NCBI RefSeq assembly: GCF_946902045.1
Contig: NZ_OX336253.1
Span: 682,001 to 746,000 of the forward strand
Direction: 5' to 3'
Length of the DNA: 64,000 bases
DNA from: Neisseria sp. Marseille-Q5346
Lineage (GTDB): Bacteria; Pseudomonadota; Gammaproteobacteria; Burkholderiales; Neisseriaceae
The position numbers were made by a program, and so were the translations under genes. Of the stretch, positions 10,501 to 18,404 are shown one piece after another; position 1 is the stretch's first letter; the number at the start of each line of letters is the position of its first letter. The notes under the pieces are model-generated. The model was not told the DNA's origin and did not search any database. It was given only the letters and a program-made list of their open reading frames with translations.

Positions 10501-10622
10501 GATTTGTCTTACCATAACACCCATCTCAACAAAGCATTGACCAACTTAACTTATGTTGATTGAGTGAAAACACCGTTATACAATAACAACTCTTTTTAAC
10601 ATTCTATTTTAGGTGCCCTACT

Positions 10623-11117
10623 ATGTCTCCTAACCGCATCCTTGCAACCGCATTCTTGTTTGCTTCTGCATTTGCCAGCGCAGATGTTCATATTGATGAA
10701 AGCATCCCTTACCGTCATGCAGAAGAAATCGATACCCGTATCGTTTCCGAATGTTTACAAATAGGCAACGTCATGTCCAAATCTTTGCAAGAAACTGCAG
10801 CCAAAAGTGATGTAACTATTGTCCGTGACGGTAAAAAACAAGGCACATACGCAGATATCTCCATTACTTCCGCCATGAGCGCAGGCGTAGCCTTTGTCGG
10901 CCACGCCAAAAGTATTACAGCCGTTGCCACTTTGTATGTTGATGGCGAAGAAGTCAATAAAAAAACCTTTACCCGCAATTCTTCCGGTGGCATGCTCGGT
11001 GTTTATAAAAGCTCTTGTGCAGTCTTAAATCGCACTTCTAAAGTCTTGGGTTCAGATATTGCTCAATGGATTGTTAGCGAACAAAAAACGCTCAAGACAA
11101 ATAAAACCCCAATTTGA
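10623..11117 (+). CDS. Hypothetical secreted protein
   Basis: 164 aa. Clear signal peptide (RILATAFLFASAFASA, predicted cleavage before DVHIDES). The mature protein is about 145 residues with two Cys (SECLQIGN and SSCAVLNR) that could pair. The middle contains SDVTIVRDGKKQGTYADISIT and a Gly-rich GFVGHAKSITAVATLYVDG segment suggestive of beta strands. I do not recognise the family. It has its own intergenic region upstream and a DUS hairpin downstream, so it is probably monocistronic. Base use is slightly more AT-rich than neighbouring housekeeping genes. Confidence 0.75.
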   Translation: MSPNRILATAFLFASAFASADVHIDESIPYRHAEEIDTRIVSECLQIGNVMSKSLQETAAKSDVTIVRDGKKQGTYADISITSAMSAGVAFVGHAKSITAVATLYVDGEEVNKKTFTRNSSGGMLGVYKSSCAVLNRTSKVLGSDIAQWIVSEQKTLKTNKTPI

Positions 11118-11118
11118 T

Positions 11119-11155
11119 AAAGGCCGTCTGACAAACCGTATTTCAGACGGCCTTT
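11119..11155 (+). terminator. DUS hairpin
   Basis: AAAGGCCGTCTGA pairs with TCAGACGGCCTTT across an 11-base loop, immediately after the secreted hypothetical gene. Confidence 0.75.
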
Positions 11156-11236
11156 ATATTTTCTATTTCTCTAGAAACAAAGAAATAAATTATCCATTAA
11201 TCATTGTCAGAAATAGAGAATTTTATTTTCAACGCC

Positions 11237-11263
11237 CTTGATTTTAGAATATCTACCCTCAAT
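11237..11263 (+). promoter_or_regulatory. Possible heat-shock (sigma-32) promoter of cbpA
   Basis: CTTGATT (11237-11243), 12-bp spacer, CCCTCAAT (11256-11263); resembles CTTGAAA / CCCATNT but with mismatches in both elements. It lies about 50 bases upstream of a DnaJ-class gene, which makes it plausible. Confidence 0.35.
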
Positions 11264-11309
11264 TATTAAAACTATAAGAATTTTGTATATGAGCAGTCAA
11301 AGGAATAAC

Positions 11310-12269
11310 ATGGCAGAAAAAAACTATTATGAAATACTAGGCGTTGCCAAAGATGCGGATGAGGCCGAAATCAAAAAAGCCTACCGAAAACTGGTGCGCA
11401 AATACCACCCCGATGTCAGCAAAGAACCTGACGCAGCCGAACGTACGGTAGAAATCAACCGTGCCTACGAAACGCTTTCCGACAAAGAAAAGCGGGCCGA
11501 ATACGATGAAATGTTGGCTAATCCTTACGGACGCAGCGCCGGAGGCAATCCGTTCGGTCAAGGCGGCAATCCGTTTGGCAATGGATTTAACGGTGGCGGC
11601 TTCCACTATGAACGTTATGAAGGCGAGCCGTTCGGAGCGGGAGACTTCAATTTTGAAGATCTGTTTTCATCATTCCGCCAATCCCACACTCGTTCCGAGC
11701 AACCCCGCGGCCCAATAAAAGGCGAGGATCAACATGCTGAATTGAGTATTGATATTTACGCAGCGTATGTTGGCGCAGAACGTAGCATGACTTTGAATGT
11801 GCCGACTCTAGACGAATACGGACATGCGGTTTATCAAAATAAAACCCTCAACGTCAAAATCCCCAAAGGCATTGCAGAAGGCCAACAAATCCGTTTGGCC
11901 GGTCAAGGTTTGCCGGGATATAACGGTGGAGAAAACGGTGACTTGTACTTAAAAATCAAGTTCCACGACCAACCTGATTTATACGTCAAAAACAGGAAAG
12001 ACGTATATCAAACAATAGATGTCAAACCTTGGGAAGCCGTATTGGGCGGCAAAATCATCGTCCCTACCGCTTCAGGCCGCTTGCAGGTCAATCTGCCTGC
12101 CAACAGCCAAAGCGGTAAAAGCATCCGCCTCAAAGGCAAAGGTATTCCTGCAAAAGAAGCCGGAGACCTTTATCTCAATATCCGCATTAATGTTCCGCCA
12201 GTAGAGAGCGAAGCCGACCGTGCCGCATGGGAAAAATTGGCCGAACACTTTGCCGCGAAACAAGCATAA
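11310..12269 (+). CDS. cbpA: DnaJ-class co-chaperone, CbpA-like
   Basis: 319 aa from ATG 11310 (MAEKNYYEILGVAKDADEAE) with AGGA 6 bases upstream. N-terminal J domain with the HPD tripeptide at 33-35 (KYHPDVS), then a Gly/Phe/Asn-rich linker (GGNPFGQGGNPFGNGFNGGGF), then two DnaJ C-terminal substrate domains. There is no CxxCxGxG zinc finger, which separates it from DnaJ and matches CbpA. It stimulates DnaK ATPase. It is followed after 15 bases by a CbpM-type gene, the known inhibitor pair for CbpA, so the two form an operon. Confidence 0.92.
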   Translation: MAEKNYYEILGVAKDADEAEIKKAYRKLVRKYHPDVSKEPDAAERTVEINRAYETLSDKEKRAEYDEMLANPYGRSAGGNPFGQGGNPFGNGFNGGGFHYERYEGEPFGAGDFNFEDLFSSFRQSHTRSEQPRGPIKGEDQHAELSIDIYAAYVGAERSMTLNVPTLDEYGHAVYQNKTLNVKIPKGIAEGQQIRLAGQGLPGYNGGENGDLYLKIKFHDQPDLYVKNRKDVYQTIDVKPWEAVLGGKIIVPTASGRLQVNLPANSQSGKSIRLKGKGIPAKEAGDLYLNIRINVPPVESEADRAAWEKLAEHFAAKQA

Positions 12270-12284
12270 GAGAAAGGATAAATT

Positions 12285-12575
12285 ATGATTCAGTCCTCCG
12301 ATGTTACCCTTACTTTTGAAGAAATCGTTGCCGCCAGCCGCTGCCGTCGTGATTGGCTGTTGGAACTTATAGCAGAAGACATCATCAGCATAGATGGTGC
12401 GCCCGAAAAAAGTACCTTCAGTGGTTTTCATCTTGCCCGCATCCGTCGTGCACAACGCTTAAGCCGTGATTTTGAGGCCGGCATTCCTGCATTGGGGCTG
12501 ATTATGCGGCTGTTGGACGAAGTGGAAGATCTCAGAAAAATACAGCGTCCACTGGTACTGCTCGAAGAAGAGTAA
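12285..12575 (+). CDS. cbpM: Chaperone modulator CbpM
   Basis: 96 aa, MerR-like CbpM fold. Binds the J domain of CbpA and blocks its DnaK-stimulating and DNA-binding activity. Visible features: TFEEIVAASRCRRDWLLELIAEDII and a helix FHLARIRRAQRLSRDFEAGIPALGLIMRLLDEVEDL typical of the family. Length is normal. It starts 15 bases after cbpA with an AGAAAGGA site, so it is translationally close to its partner. Confidence 0.88.
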   Translation: MIQSSDVTLTFEEIVAASRCRRDWLLELIAEDIISIDGAPEKSTFSGFHLARIRRAQRLSRDFEAGIPALGLIMRLLDEVEDLRKIQRPLVLLEEE

Positions 12576-12647
12576 ATATTGGCAAGTTGTTCGATTAAAT
12601 ATTGATGAAAAGACAAAGTTTTTGATTTTTATTGATATTCCATAATG

Positions 12648-12682
12648 AAAGGCCGTCTGAAAATATTTTCAGACGGCCTTTT
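12648..12682. terminator. DUS hairpin between cbpM and ybdD
   Basis: AAAGGCCGTCTGAAAA, TAT, TTTCAGACGGCCTTT with flanking A/T, between the convergent cbpM (+) and ybdD (-) genes; bidirectional. Confidence 0.78.
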
Positions 12683-12692
12683 TATGCCTTCA

Positions 12693-12887
12693 TTAACAAC
12701 AGCGTCCGCCGTTGCCGCCGCAACGGCGTTTGCGGCAGTAGTCTTGGAATTGCAGCTCGGTCATGACCGGTGCATTGGGATTATGTTTGCGCTGACGGGC
12801 AACGTAGTTTTCATAATCTGGAACACCAGCCATCAAGTTTGCTGTCAGCTTGATGGTTTTCCACCAAGATGCGAGCTTATGCTTCAT
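12693..12887 (-). CDS. ybdD: YbdD/YjiX family small protein (CstA partner)
   Basis: 64 aa DUF466 protein with the family pattern MAGVPDYENYVARQRKHNPNAPVMTELQF and a Cys/Gly-rich tail KRRCGGNGGRCC. These small cytosolic proteins are encoded directly after CstA/BtsT pyruvate or peptide transporters; for CstA the partner has been reported as needed for pyruvate uptake. It overlaps the cstA 3' end by 11 bases, indicating translational coupling. Confidence 0.9.
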   Translation of the reverse strand: MKHKLASWWKTIKLTANLMAGVPDYENYVARQRKHNPNAPVMTELQFQDYCRKRRCGGNGGRCC

Positions 12888-14958
12888 GCTGAGCCTCCGG
12901 CTGTTTACCGTCGCGGTACACTGCTGGAATTTCTTTAGCAGTTGGCCAGCCGACTTTGCGGGCTTTCATGGCGGTACGGAAACCGTACACGGCGACAATC
13001 ACGACAACTGCCAAGAACAAAGCGGTCAGACCGGCATTGATTTGGTCGTTGAAGATGATTTGTGACATTTCGCCAATGTCTTTAGCTGGAGCAAGGACTT
13101 CGCCTGAAGCCAAGGCATCGCGGTATTTGCCTGCGTGAGCCAAGAAGCTGACGCGTGGGTCGCTGTGGAACAGTTTTTGCAAACCGGCATAGCAGGTCAC
13201 AAACAAGACGCCGACAGCAGGAACCAAAGTTACCCAAACATAGCGGTCGCGTTTCATTTTCACCAATACAACAGTACACATAATCAACGCTACGCCTGCA
13301 AGCATTTGGTTGGCGATACCAAACAACGGCCAGAGCGAGTTAATACCACCCAGAGGGTCAGTTACGCCGGTATAGAGGAAGTAACCCCACAATGCCACGG
13401 CAAAGAATGTGGCAACCAAGTTGGCAGGGATAGAGTCGGTGTTACCGAATGGTTTGTAGAAGATACTGCCCAAGTCTTGAATCATGAAACGGGCAACGCG
13501 TGTACCGGCATCAACCGCGGTCAAGATGAACAAGGCCTCAAACAGCAAGGCAAAGTGATACCAGAACGCCATCATGGCTTCGCCCGGAATCAGACGGCTC
13601 ATGATGTGTGCCATACCGACTGCAAGAGTTGGTGCACCGCCTGCACGGGACAGAATGGTGTTTTCGCCCACTTCTTTAGCAGTATGTAACAGAGTTGCGG
13701 CATCAACAGAGAAATTCAGTTTAGTGGTGATGACTTCGGCAGCTGTGTTGGCATCTGTACCAATCAGCGCGGCTGGGCTGTTCATCGCGAAGTACACGCC
13801 TGGCTCAAGCGAAGCGGCGGCAGCCAGCGCCATAATGGCCACAAAGCTTTCCATAATCATGCCGCCGTAACCGATCATGCGGACGTGGGTTTCGTTTTCC
13901 ACCATTTTTGGTGTGGTACCTGAAGAAATCAACGCATGGAAGCCTGAAACCGCACCACAAGCAATGGTAATGAACAAGAATGGGAACAATGCACCGGAGA
14001 ATACCGGGCCTGAACCATCGATAAAGTGGGTAACTGCAGGCATTTGCAGAGTCGGGTTAACAATAACGATACCCAAAGCCAAAGCTGCAATCGTACCGAT
14101 TTTCAGGAAGGTAGACAGATAGTCGCGCGGAGTCAGCAAGAGCCAAACCGGTAATACGGAAGCCACAAAACCGTAAATCATAATCGCCCAAGTCAGCTGA
14201 ATGCCGTCAAGGTCGAACCAATGGCCGAAGGAGCTGTGGGCAACATCTTCACCGTAAATCACGGCCAACATCAGCAAAATAAAGCCGACGATGGAAATCT
14301 CGCCAATTTTGCCCGGACGGATGTAACGGGTGTAGATACCCATAAACAGGGCAATCGGCATAGTCGCTGCGATGGTGAACGTACCCCAAGGGCTGTGAAC
14401 CAATGCTTTCACAACGATCAGCGCCAACACCGCCATAATGATGACCATAATCATCAAAATACCGATGGATGCAATCACGCCGGGGACGGTACCGAGTTCT
14501 TGTTTCACGATATCGCCCAAAGACTTACCGTCACGGCGCATAGAAACAAACAGTACCATCATATCCTGTACGGCACCGGCAAATACCACGCCGAAGATAA
14601 TCCACAAAGTACCGGGCAGATAACCCATTTGCGCTGCCAATACAGGACCAACCAGAGGGCCTGCGCCGGCAATAGCGGCAAAGTGGTGGCCGAACAGTAC
14701 GCCTTTATGTGTGGGAACATAGTCCAAGCCGTCATTGTGGCGTTCTGCCGGAGTCAGACGGTTAGGATCAAGCTGCATCACACGGTTGGCAATGTAAAGA
14801 CTGTAGAAACGGTAGGCAATGCAGTATACCGAAATGGCGGCCGTAACCATCCAAATCGCACTGACTTGCTCGCCACGGCTGAGAGCTAAAGTAGTAAAGG
14901 AGGCCAAGCCTACCAAAACCACAATGCCCCAGATCAAAAATGATTTGAGCGATTTCAT
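12877..14958 (-). CDS. cstA: Carbon starvation protein CstA (pyruvate/peptide transporter)
   Basis: 693 aa, many transmembrane helices. Family signatures: GPLVGPVLAAQMGYLPGTLWIIFGVVFAGAVQDMM in the N-terminal third, FHALISSGTTPKMVENETHVRMIGYGGMIMES mid-protein, and IMSRLIPGEAMMAFWYHFALLFEALFILTAVDAGTR further on. CstA-type carriers import pyruvate or peptides when carbon is limiting. Start MKSLKSFLIWG with an AAGGAT site. Operon with ybdD. A TATAAT hexamer with dyads next to it lies 80-110 bases upstream. Confidence 0.95.
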   Translation of the reverse strand: MKSLKSFLIWGIVVLVGLASFTTLALSRGEQVSAIWMVTAAISVYCIAYRFYSLYIANRVMQLDPNRLTPAERHNDGLDYVPTHKGVLFGHHFAAIAGAGPLVGPVLAAQMGYLPGTLWIIFGVVFAGAVQDMMVLFVSMRRDGKSLGDIVKQELGTVPGVIASIGILMIMVIIMAVLALIVVKALVHSPWGTFTIAATMPIALFMGIYTRYIRPGKIGEISIVGFILLMLAVIYGEDVAHSSFGHWFDLDGIQLTWAIMIYGFVASVLPVWLLLTPRDYLSTFLKIGTIAALALGIVIVNPTLQMPAVTHFIDGSGPVFSGALFPFLFITIACGAVSGFHALISSGTTPKMVENETHVRMIGYGGMIMESFVAIMALAAAASLEPGVYFAMNSPAALIGTDANTAAEVITTKLNFSVDAATLLHTAKEVGENTILSRAGGAPTLAVGMAHIMSRLIPGEAMMAFWYHFALLFEALFILTAVDAGTRVARFMIQDLGSIFYKPFGNTDSIPANLVATFFAVALWGYFLYTGVTDPLGGINSLWPLFGIANQMLAGVALIMCTVVLVKMKRDRYVWVTLVPAVGVLFVTCYAGLQKLFHSDPRVSFLAHAGKYRDALASGEVLAPAKDIGEMSQIIFNDQINAGLTALFLAVVVIVAVYGFRTAMKARKVGWPTAKEIPAVYRDGKQPEAQHEA

Positions 14959-15051
14959 TGATTTATCCTTAAAACGTGATGCACCAAGGCTTGCTTTAGC
15001 GACAAACTGCCTTAATGCGCTTCAGAAAGACCAGTCATTATAGTCTTCATG

Positions 15052-15076
15052 ATTTCATGAGTGAAATGTCATTTCA
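15052..15076. promoter_or_regulatory. Overlapping dyads at the cstA promoter
   Basis: ATTTCA-TGAG-TGAAAT-GTC-ATTTCA: two inverted repeats share the middle arm and lie where the cstA -35 would be, just upstream of its TATAAT. A good operator candidate for an unidentified regulator. Confidence 0.45.
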
Positions 15077-15193
15077 ACCCCAATTCGACTGAAAACAAAA
15101 TGATTAGTTCGTCCGTAAGGTTAACACAAACAGACAATATACCCTTCATTTTTTACTTCAAAACCAAATATTCCTTAACATATAGCAAACGAA

Positions 15194-15234
15194 AGGCCGT
15201 CTGAAAACCCAAATATTCAGTTTTCAGACGGCCT
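15194..15234. repeat. Paired DUS hairpin in a promoter region
   Basis: AGGCCGTCTGAAAA and TTTTCAGACGGCCT with a 13-base loop. Unlike most pairs in this window it lies upstream of both flanking genes, so a role in termination is doubtful. Confidence 0.7.
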
Positions 15235-15288
15235 GACAAACGGTCAATGCTATAATCCGACATTCCCATTTCTCTATATTGCCATACC

Positions 15289-16032
15289 ATGCAAAACAAC
15301 GATTCCGAAACCATGCGCCTCTCCAAACGCATGGCGCAATTAGGCTTATGCTCTCGCCGCGAGGCAGACAGCTACATCGAGCAAGGCTGGGTCAAAGTCA
15401 ACGGCCAAACCGCCGTACTCGGTCAAAAAGTTACCGAGCGCGACCGCATCGACCTCAACAAACAAGCCCATGAAAAACAAGCAGCGCGTGTAACCATCCT
15501 GCTGAACAAACCTGTCGGCTACGTCAGCGCGCAGGCAGAAAAAGGCTATAAGTCCGCCGCCGAACTCATTACCGCCGAAAACCACTGGGAAGGCGACGAC
15601 AGCCGTATCCCTTTCAGCGAAAAACACAAATTCGGCTTAGCTCCTGCCGGCCGCCTGGATATCGACTCCGTCGGATTGTTAGTACTCACTCAGGACGGCC
15701 GCATTGCCAAACAACTGATTGGCGAAAACAGCAGCAGCGAAAAAGAATACCTCGTCCGCGTCCGTGGCAAATTGGACGACAAAGGCCTCACCCTGCTCAA
15801 CCACGGCTTGAGTTTGGACGGAGAAAAATTGCTCCCCGCCAAAGTCGAATGGCAAAACGAAGACCAGTTGCGCTTTATTTTGCGACAAGGCAAAAAACGC
15901 CAAATCCGCCGCATGTGCGAACTGGTCGGCCTGCGCGTCGTCGGTTTGAAACGCATCCGCATGGGCAAAGTCAAACTCGGCAGACTGCCGCCGGGCAAAT
16001 GGCGTTATTTACGCGCTGACGAATCGTTTTAA
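15289..16032 (+). CDS. rluF: 23S rRNA pseudouridine synthase, RluF-like
   Basis: 247 aa RsuA/RluB/E/F family enzyme. N-terminal S4 RNA-binding domain ([22 protein letters not shown] ... VKVNG), then the catalytic domain with [18 protein letters not shown] (the Asp of GRLD is catalytic) and the C-terminal [17 protein letters not shown]. The RQIRRMCE and KRIRMGKV segments are closest to RluF, which modifies 23S rRNA; RluB or RluE specificity cannot be excluded. ATG 15289 precedes a second ATG (MRLSK) 15 bases... downstream that aligns with the domain start. Extended -10 TGCTATAAT upstream; DUS hairpin downstream. Confidence 0.88.
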   Translation: MQNNDSETMRLSKRMAQLGLCSRREADSYIEQGWVKVNGQTAVLGQKVTERDRIDLNKQAHEKQAARVTILLNKPVGYVSAQAEKGYKSAAELITAENHWEGDDSRIPFSEKHKFGLAPAGRLDIDSVGLLVLTQDGRIAKQLIGENSSSEKEYLVRVRGKLDDKGLTLLNHGLSLDGEKLLPAKVEWQNEDQLRFILRQGKKRQIRRMCELVGLRVVGLKRIRMGKVKLGRLPPGKWRYLRADESF

Positions 16033-16046
16033 TTGCAGATAACAAA

Positions 16047-16079
16047 AAGGTCGTCTGAAAACACATTTCAGACGGCCTT
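16047..16079. terminator. DUS hairpin with a variant arm between rluF and alr
   Basis: AAGGTCGTCTGAAA and TTTCAGACGGCCTT. One arm carries AGGTCGTCTGAA, a known alternative uptake dialect, opposite a standard arm. Serves the convergent rluF (+) and alr (-). Confidence 0.72.
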
Positions 16080-16091
16080 ATCTTTTACTGC

Positions 16092-17150
16092 TTACTCAAT
16101 ATAAGTAAACTTCGCACGTTTGATATTGCAGAGGATTTCGTACGGAATCATACCGGCAACTTCGGAAACTTCATTGATATTAATCACATCGCCCCAAAGC
16201 TCAACTTCCGCGCCCAAGCCCTCTTTCGAGGCTTCCAGCTCAACCGTAATCATATCCATAGATACCCTGCCGATGATACGGCTGCGTTTGCCATCCACCG
16301 CCACAGGAGAATTAGTGGAAGCGCGACGCGGATAGCCGTCGGCATAGCCGCAGGCAATCAAACCGACACGGGTAGATTTGCTGGTGTAGAACGTTGCGCC
16401 GTAGCCAATCGGAGAATGTGGTTGCAACACGCGCTCGCCGAAAACACGGGAAGTCAGGCGCATAACAGGTTTCAAACGCTCATCCACGCCGCCGAAAGGC
16501 GAAATACCATATAAGGCCAGACCGGCACGTCCCCAATCACGACGTGCTTCAGGTACGTTCAAAATCGCGGCAGAATTGGCCAAGCTCTCTTCTCCTTCCA
16601 AACCTTCACACGCCAAATCAAACGCTTCAATCTGCATTTCGGTCATGCCGTTTTCCGGCTCGTCCGCGCAGGCAAAATGGCTGAATTTCACAATATTTTC
16701 AACCGATTCGGATTGTTTCAATGCAGTATAGGCGGCGGCATAATTGTGTGGAAAGAAACCGGCACGGTGCATACCTGAGTCCATTTTCAGCCATACAGTT
16801 GTCGGATGTTGCCACTCATGATGCACAAACGCCTCCAGCTGCCATTGACTGCCGATTGCCGGCCACAAATCATAACGGTCAACATCCGCATACTCCGCAG
16901 CCTCAAACACGCCTTCCAACAAAACAATCGGATTTTTAATGCCGTTTTGACGCAATTCCACGCCTTCATCTACCGTTGCCACCGCAAAGCCGTCGGCAAT
17001 ATCCGCCAACGCGTGTGCGCATCTGACCGCGCCATGCCCGTAAGCATCGGCCTTAATCACAGCCAACAATTTATTGCCGTGCAACTCTTTGAGAAAACGA
17101 TAATTTTGACGTAAATTATCCAAACGGATTTGCGCATTGAGCGGACGCAT
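16092..17150 (-). CDS. alr: Alanine racemase
   Basis: 352 aa PLP enzyme that interconverts L- and D-alanine for peptidoglycan. PLP lysine in AVIKADAYGHGAVR (Lys33), and the C-terminal active-site region GYGATFYTSKSTRVGLIACGYADGYPRR. Length and order (N-terminal TIM barrel, C-terminal beta domain) are normal. Start MRPLNAQIRLDNLRQNY with GAGGAA 6 bases upstream. Divergent from an Lrp-type regulator, an arrangement reminiscent of alanine-catabolic dad loci, but no dadA is present here. Confidence 0.96.
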   Translation of the reverse strand: MRPLNAQIRLDNLRQNYRFLKELHGNKLLAVIKADAYGHGAVRCAHALADIADGFAVATVDEGVELRQNGIKNPIVLLEGVFEAAEYADVDRYDLWPAIGSQWQLEAFVHHEWQHPTTVWLKMDSGMHRAGFFPHNYAAAYTALKQSESVENIVKFSHFACADEPENGMTEMQIEAFDLACEGLEGEESLANSAAILNVPEARRDWGRAGLALYGISPFGGVDERLKPVMRLTSRVFGERVLQPHSPIGYGATFYTSKSTRVGLIACGYADGYPRRASTNSPVAVDGKRSRIIGRVSMDMITVELEASKEGLGAEVELWGDVININEVSEVAGMIPYEILCNIKRAKFTYIE

Positions 17151-17331
17151 AATGTATTCCTCTTATCGGCATTCCGTTTCAGACGGCCTGCCCCATTACT
17201 TTGAAGTAAATATTATAGGTCAAAAACTACACAGGATTCCATGAAATACACAAGAATAATCTATTCATAATTTAGACCTCATGCGCGCCTTCAGACATTT
17301 ATGCTTCTTCTCAGCCTGTTTTAAGGTTATG

Positions 17332-17829
17332 ATGTCATCCAAATTGAAAACGACAAGCATCAAAGCCATGAAAGAACTCGACAAAACCGACTTAAAAATT
17401 CTCAAGCTCCTGCAACAAAACGCACGCATCCCCATGACCGAATTGGCTGAAAAAGTCGGCCTCTCCACTACGCCGGTAACCGAACGCGTCCGCCGCTTGG
17501 AACGCGACAACCTCATCACCGGCTATCACGCCCATCTGAATCCTCATGCCTTAGGTCAAAGCCTCTTGGTTTTTGTCGAACTAAAACTGCGTTCAAAATC
17601 CGGCAATATTTTTGAAGACTTCAAACGCGAAGTGCTGAAGATTCCGCAAATTTTGGAATGCCACTTGGTCTCCGGCGAATACGACTACCTCATCAAAGTC
17701 CGCCTGCCCAATATGTCCGCCTATCGCGATATGCTCGGCAATATCCTGCTGCAACTGCCGGCAGCAGCCGAAAGCCGCAGCTATGTCGTGATGGAAGAAG
17801 TCAAAGAAGAAGTAGTATTAGACATCTAA
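17332..17829 (+). CDS. lrp: Lrp/AsnC family transcriptional regulator
   Basis: 165 aa from ATG 17332, which has AAGG 5 bases upstream; ATG at 17368 (MKELDKTDLKILKLL) is an alternative giving 153 aa. N-terminal winged helix-turn-helix (TELAEKVGLSTTPVTERVRRLERDNLITGY) and C-terminal RAM ligand-binding domain (LLVFVELKLRSKSGNIFEDF ... ECHLVSGEYDYLIKVRLPNMSAYRDML ... TYVVMEE-like end SYVVMEEVKEE). The pattern closely follows E. coli Lrp. In the meningococcus an Lrp gene flanks the NmsR sRNA pair, and the same arrangement is seen here, with the sRNAs convergent to lrp. Confidence 0.92.
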   Translation: MSSKLKTTSIKAMKELDKTDLKILKLLQQNARIPMTELAEKVGLSTTPVTERVRRLERDNLITGYHAHLNPHALGQSLLVFVELKLRSKSGNIFEDFKREVLKIPQILECHLVSGEYDYLIKVRLPNMSAYRDMLGNILLQLPAAAESRSYVVMEEVKEEVVLDI

Positions 17830-17845
17830 TTCTATTCAACCAACA

Positions 17846-17883
17846 AATGCCGTCTGAAAGATTACAACATTCAGACAGCCTTT
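17846..17883 (+). terminator. Degenerate DUS hairpin after lrp
   Basis: ATGCCGTCTGAA (AT dialect) opposite TTCAGACAGCCT, which has a substitution; then a T-rich TTTGTTTT. Weak terminator. Confidence 0.5.
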
Positions 17884-17896
17884 GTTTTAAACAGGC

Positions 17897-17989
17897 AAAA
17901 AAAAATGCACACATCCGATAGAATGTGTGCCAAGTCTACAAAGGAGAAATAGAGGAGAAACTATTAACTGACTACTCGAACCAGCTAAC
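17897..17989 (-). ncRNA. Sibling sRNA 1 (NmsR/RcoF type)
   Basis: About 93 nt, inferred from signals. Promoter TTGCGC-17 bp-CATAAT (18020-18025 / 17997-18002). 5' stem-loop from TTAGCTG ... CAGTTAA (one G-U). Then an unpaired pyrimidine-rich region with two CTCC motifs (TTTCTCCTCTATTTCTCC), suited to pair with Shine-Dalgarno sequences. 3' terminator hairpin GCACACAT / ATGTGTGC followed by nine T. It shares 32 identical bases with its sibling upstream. In N. meningitidis and N. gonorrhoeae such tandem Hfq-binding siblings next to lrp repress TCA and methylcitrate-cycle mRNAs. Confidence 0.85.
17929..17960. repeat. 32-base direct repeat, copy 1 (sRNA core)
   Basis: Identical to 18126-18157. 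On the plus strand it runs from GCCAAGTCTACAAAGG to GAGGAGAAA; on the minus strand it is the seed region of the sibling sRNAs. Confidence 0.95.
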
Positions 17990-17996
17990 GAAACGA

Positions 17997-18025
17997 ATTA
18001 TGCAACAAGAGCTTCAACCGCGCAA
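17997..18025 (-). promoter_or_regulatory. Promoter of sibling sRNA 1
   Basis: Minus strand TTGCGC (18020-18025), 17-bp spacer, CATAAT (17997-18002). The -35 is weaker than that of the sibling, so the two may differ in level or control. Confidence 0.65.
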
Positions 18026-18096
18026 GTATTTTTCTTGTAAAATTTCTTAATTATCCAATTTACAGAACTTAAATGTAATCATGTTTCAAAGCAGAT

Positions 18097-18183
18097 AAAA
18101 AAATGCGCATACCGTTTCGATATGCGCCAAGTCTACAAAGGAGAAATAGAGGAGAAAAATCAAGCTGCATCAAGCAACTCAAC
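18097..18183 (-). ncRNA. Sibling sRNA 2 (NmsR/RcoF type)
   Basis: About 87 nt, inferred from signals. Promoter TTGACA-17 bp-GATAAT. 5' stem-loop AGTTGC / GCAGCT with G-U pairs extending it. Same single-stranded core as sibling 1 with two CTCC motifs. Terminator GCGCATA / TATGCGC with a 9-base loop and seven T. The terminator stems of the two siblings differ in sequence but keep pairing (compensatory change), and the 5' hairpins differ too, while the core is identical. This is strong evidence for a functional RNA rather than a decayed repeat. Confidence 0.87.
18126..18157. repeat. 32-base direct repeat, copy 2 (sRNA core)
   Basis: Second identical copy, 197 bases from the first. Flanks diverge on both sides. 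Confidence 0.95.
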
Positions 18184-18190
18184 GGCGCGA

Positions 18191-18219
18191 ATTATCCTAG
18201 CCTTCTACCCGACTGTCAA
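18191..18219 (-). promoter_or_regulatory. Near-consensus promoter of sibling sRNA 2
   Basis: Minus strand TTGACA (18214-18219), 17-bp spacer, GATAAT (18191-18196); start of transcription expected near 18183. Confidence 0.8.
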
Positions 18220-18404
18220 CTGTTTTCCTACCTATTTTCAAGCATTTTGCCAAAAAACAACAAATCCGCTATTCCCCTCTTTTTCTGGCTATTTTCGCCC
18301 ATATATAAAGGAAATTTAGGGCCGTCTGAAACACATATTGCCACTGCAGGCAAACAGCCCCATACTCACACATTCATAGCCCATATCCGTCCCAACCCAC
18401 GACC

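Larger units (their letters stand above)
14959..15288. other. Divergent intergenic region cstA / rluF
   Basis: 330 bases without a gene. From left: cstA leader, cstA -10 TATAAT (minus, 15037-15042), overlapping dyads (15052-15076), an AT-rich stretch, a paired DUS hairpin (15194-15234), and an extended -10 TGCTATAAT (15248-15256) for rluF. Confidence 0.65.
17830..18404. other. sRNA-bearing intergenic region lrp / GTPase
   Basis: 575 bases with no protein gene. It holds two tandem sRNA genes on the minus strand (17897-17989 and 18097-18183), their promoters, a degenerate DUS hairpin after lrp, and the leader of the GTPase gene with one GGGCCGTCTGAA at 18320. Confidence 0.85.

Noticed and set aside
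17929..18157. Plus-strand reading of the repeat as a ribosome-binding leader (AAAGGAG ... GAGGAG)
   Set aside because: No conserved reading frame follows either copy, while promoters and terminators on the minus strand fit sRNA genes.
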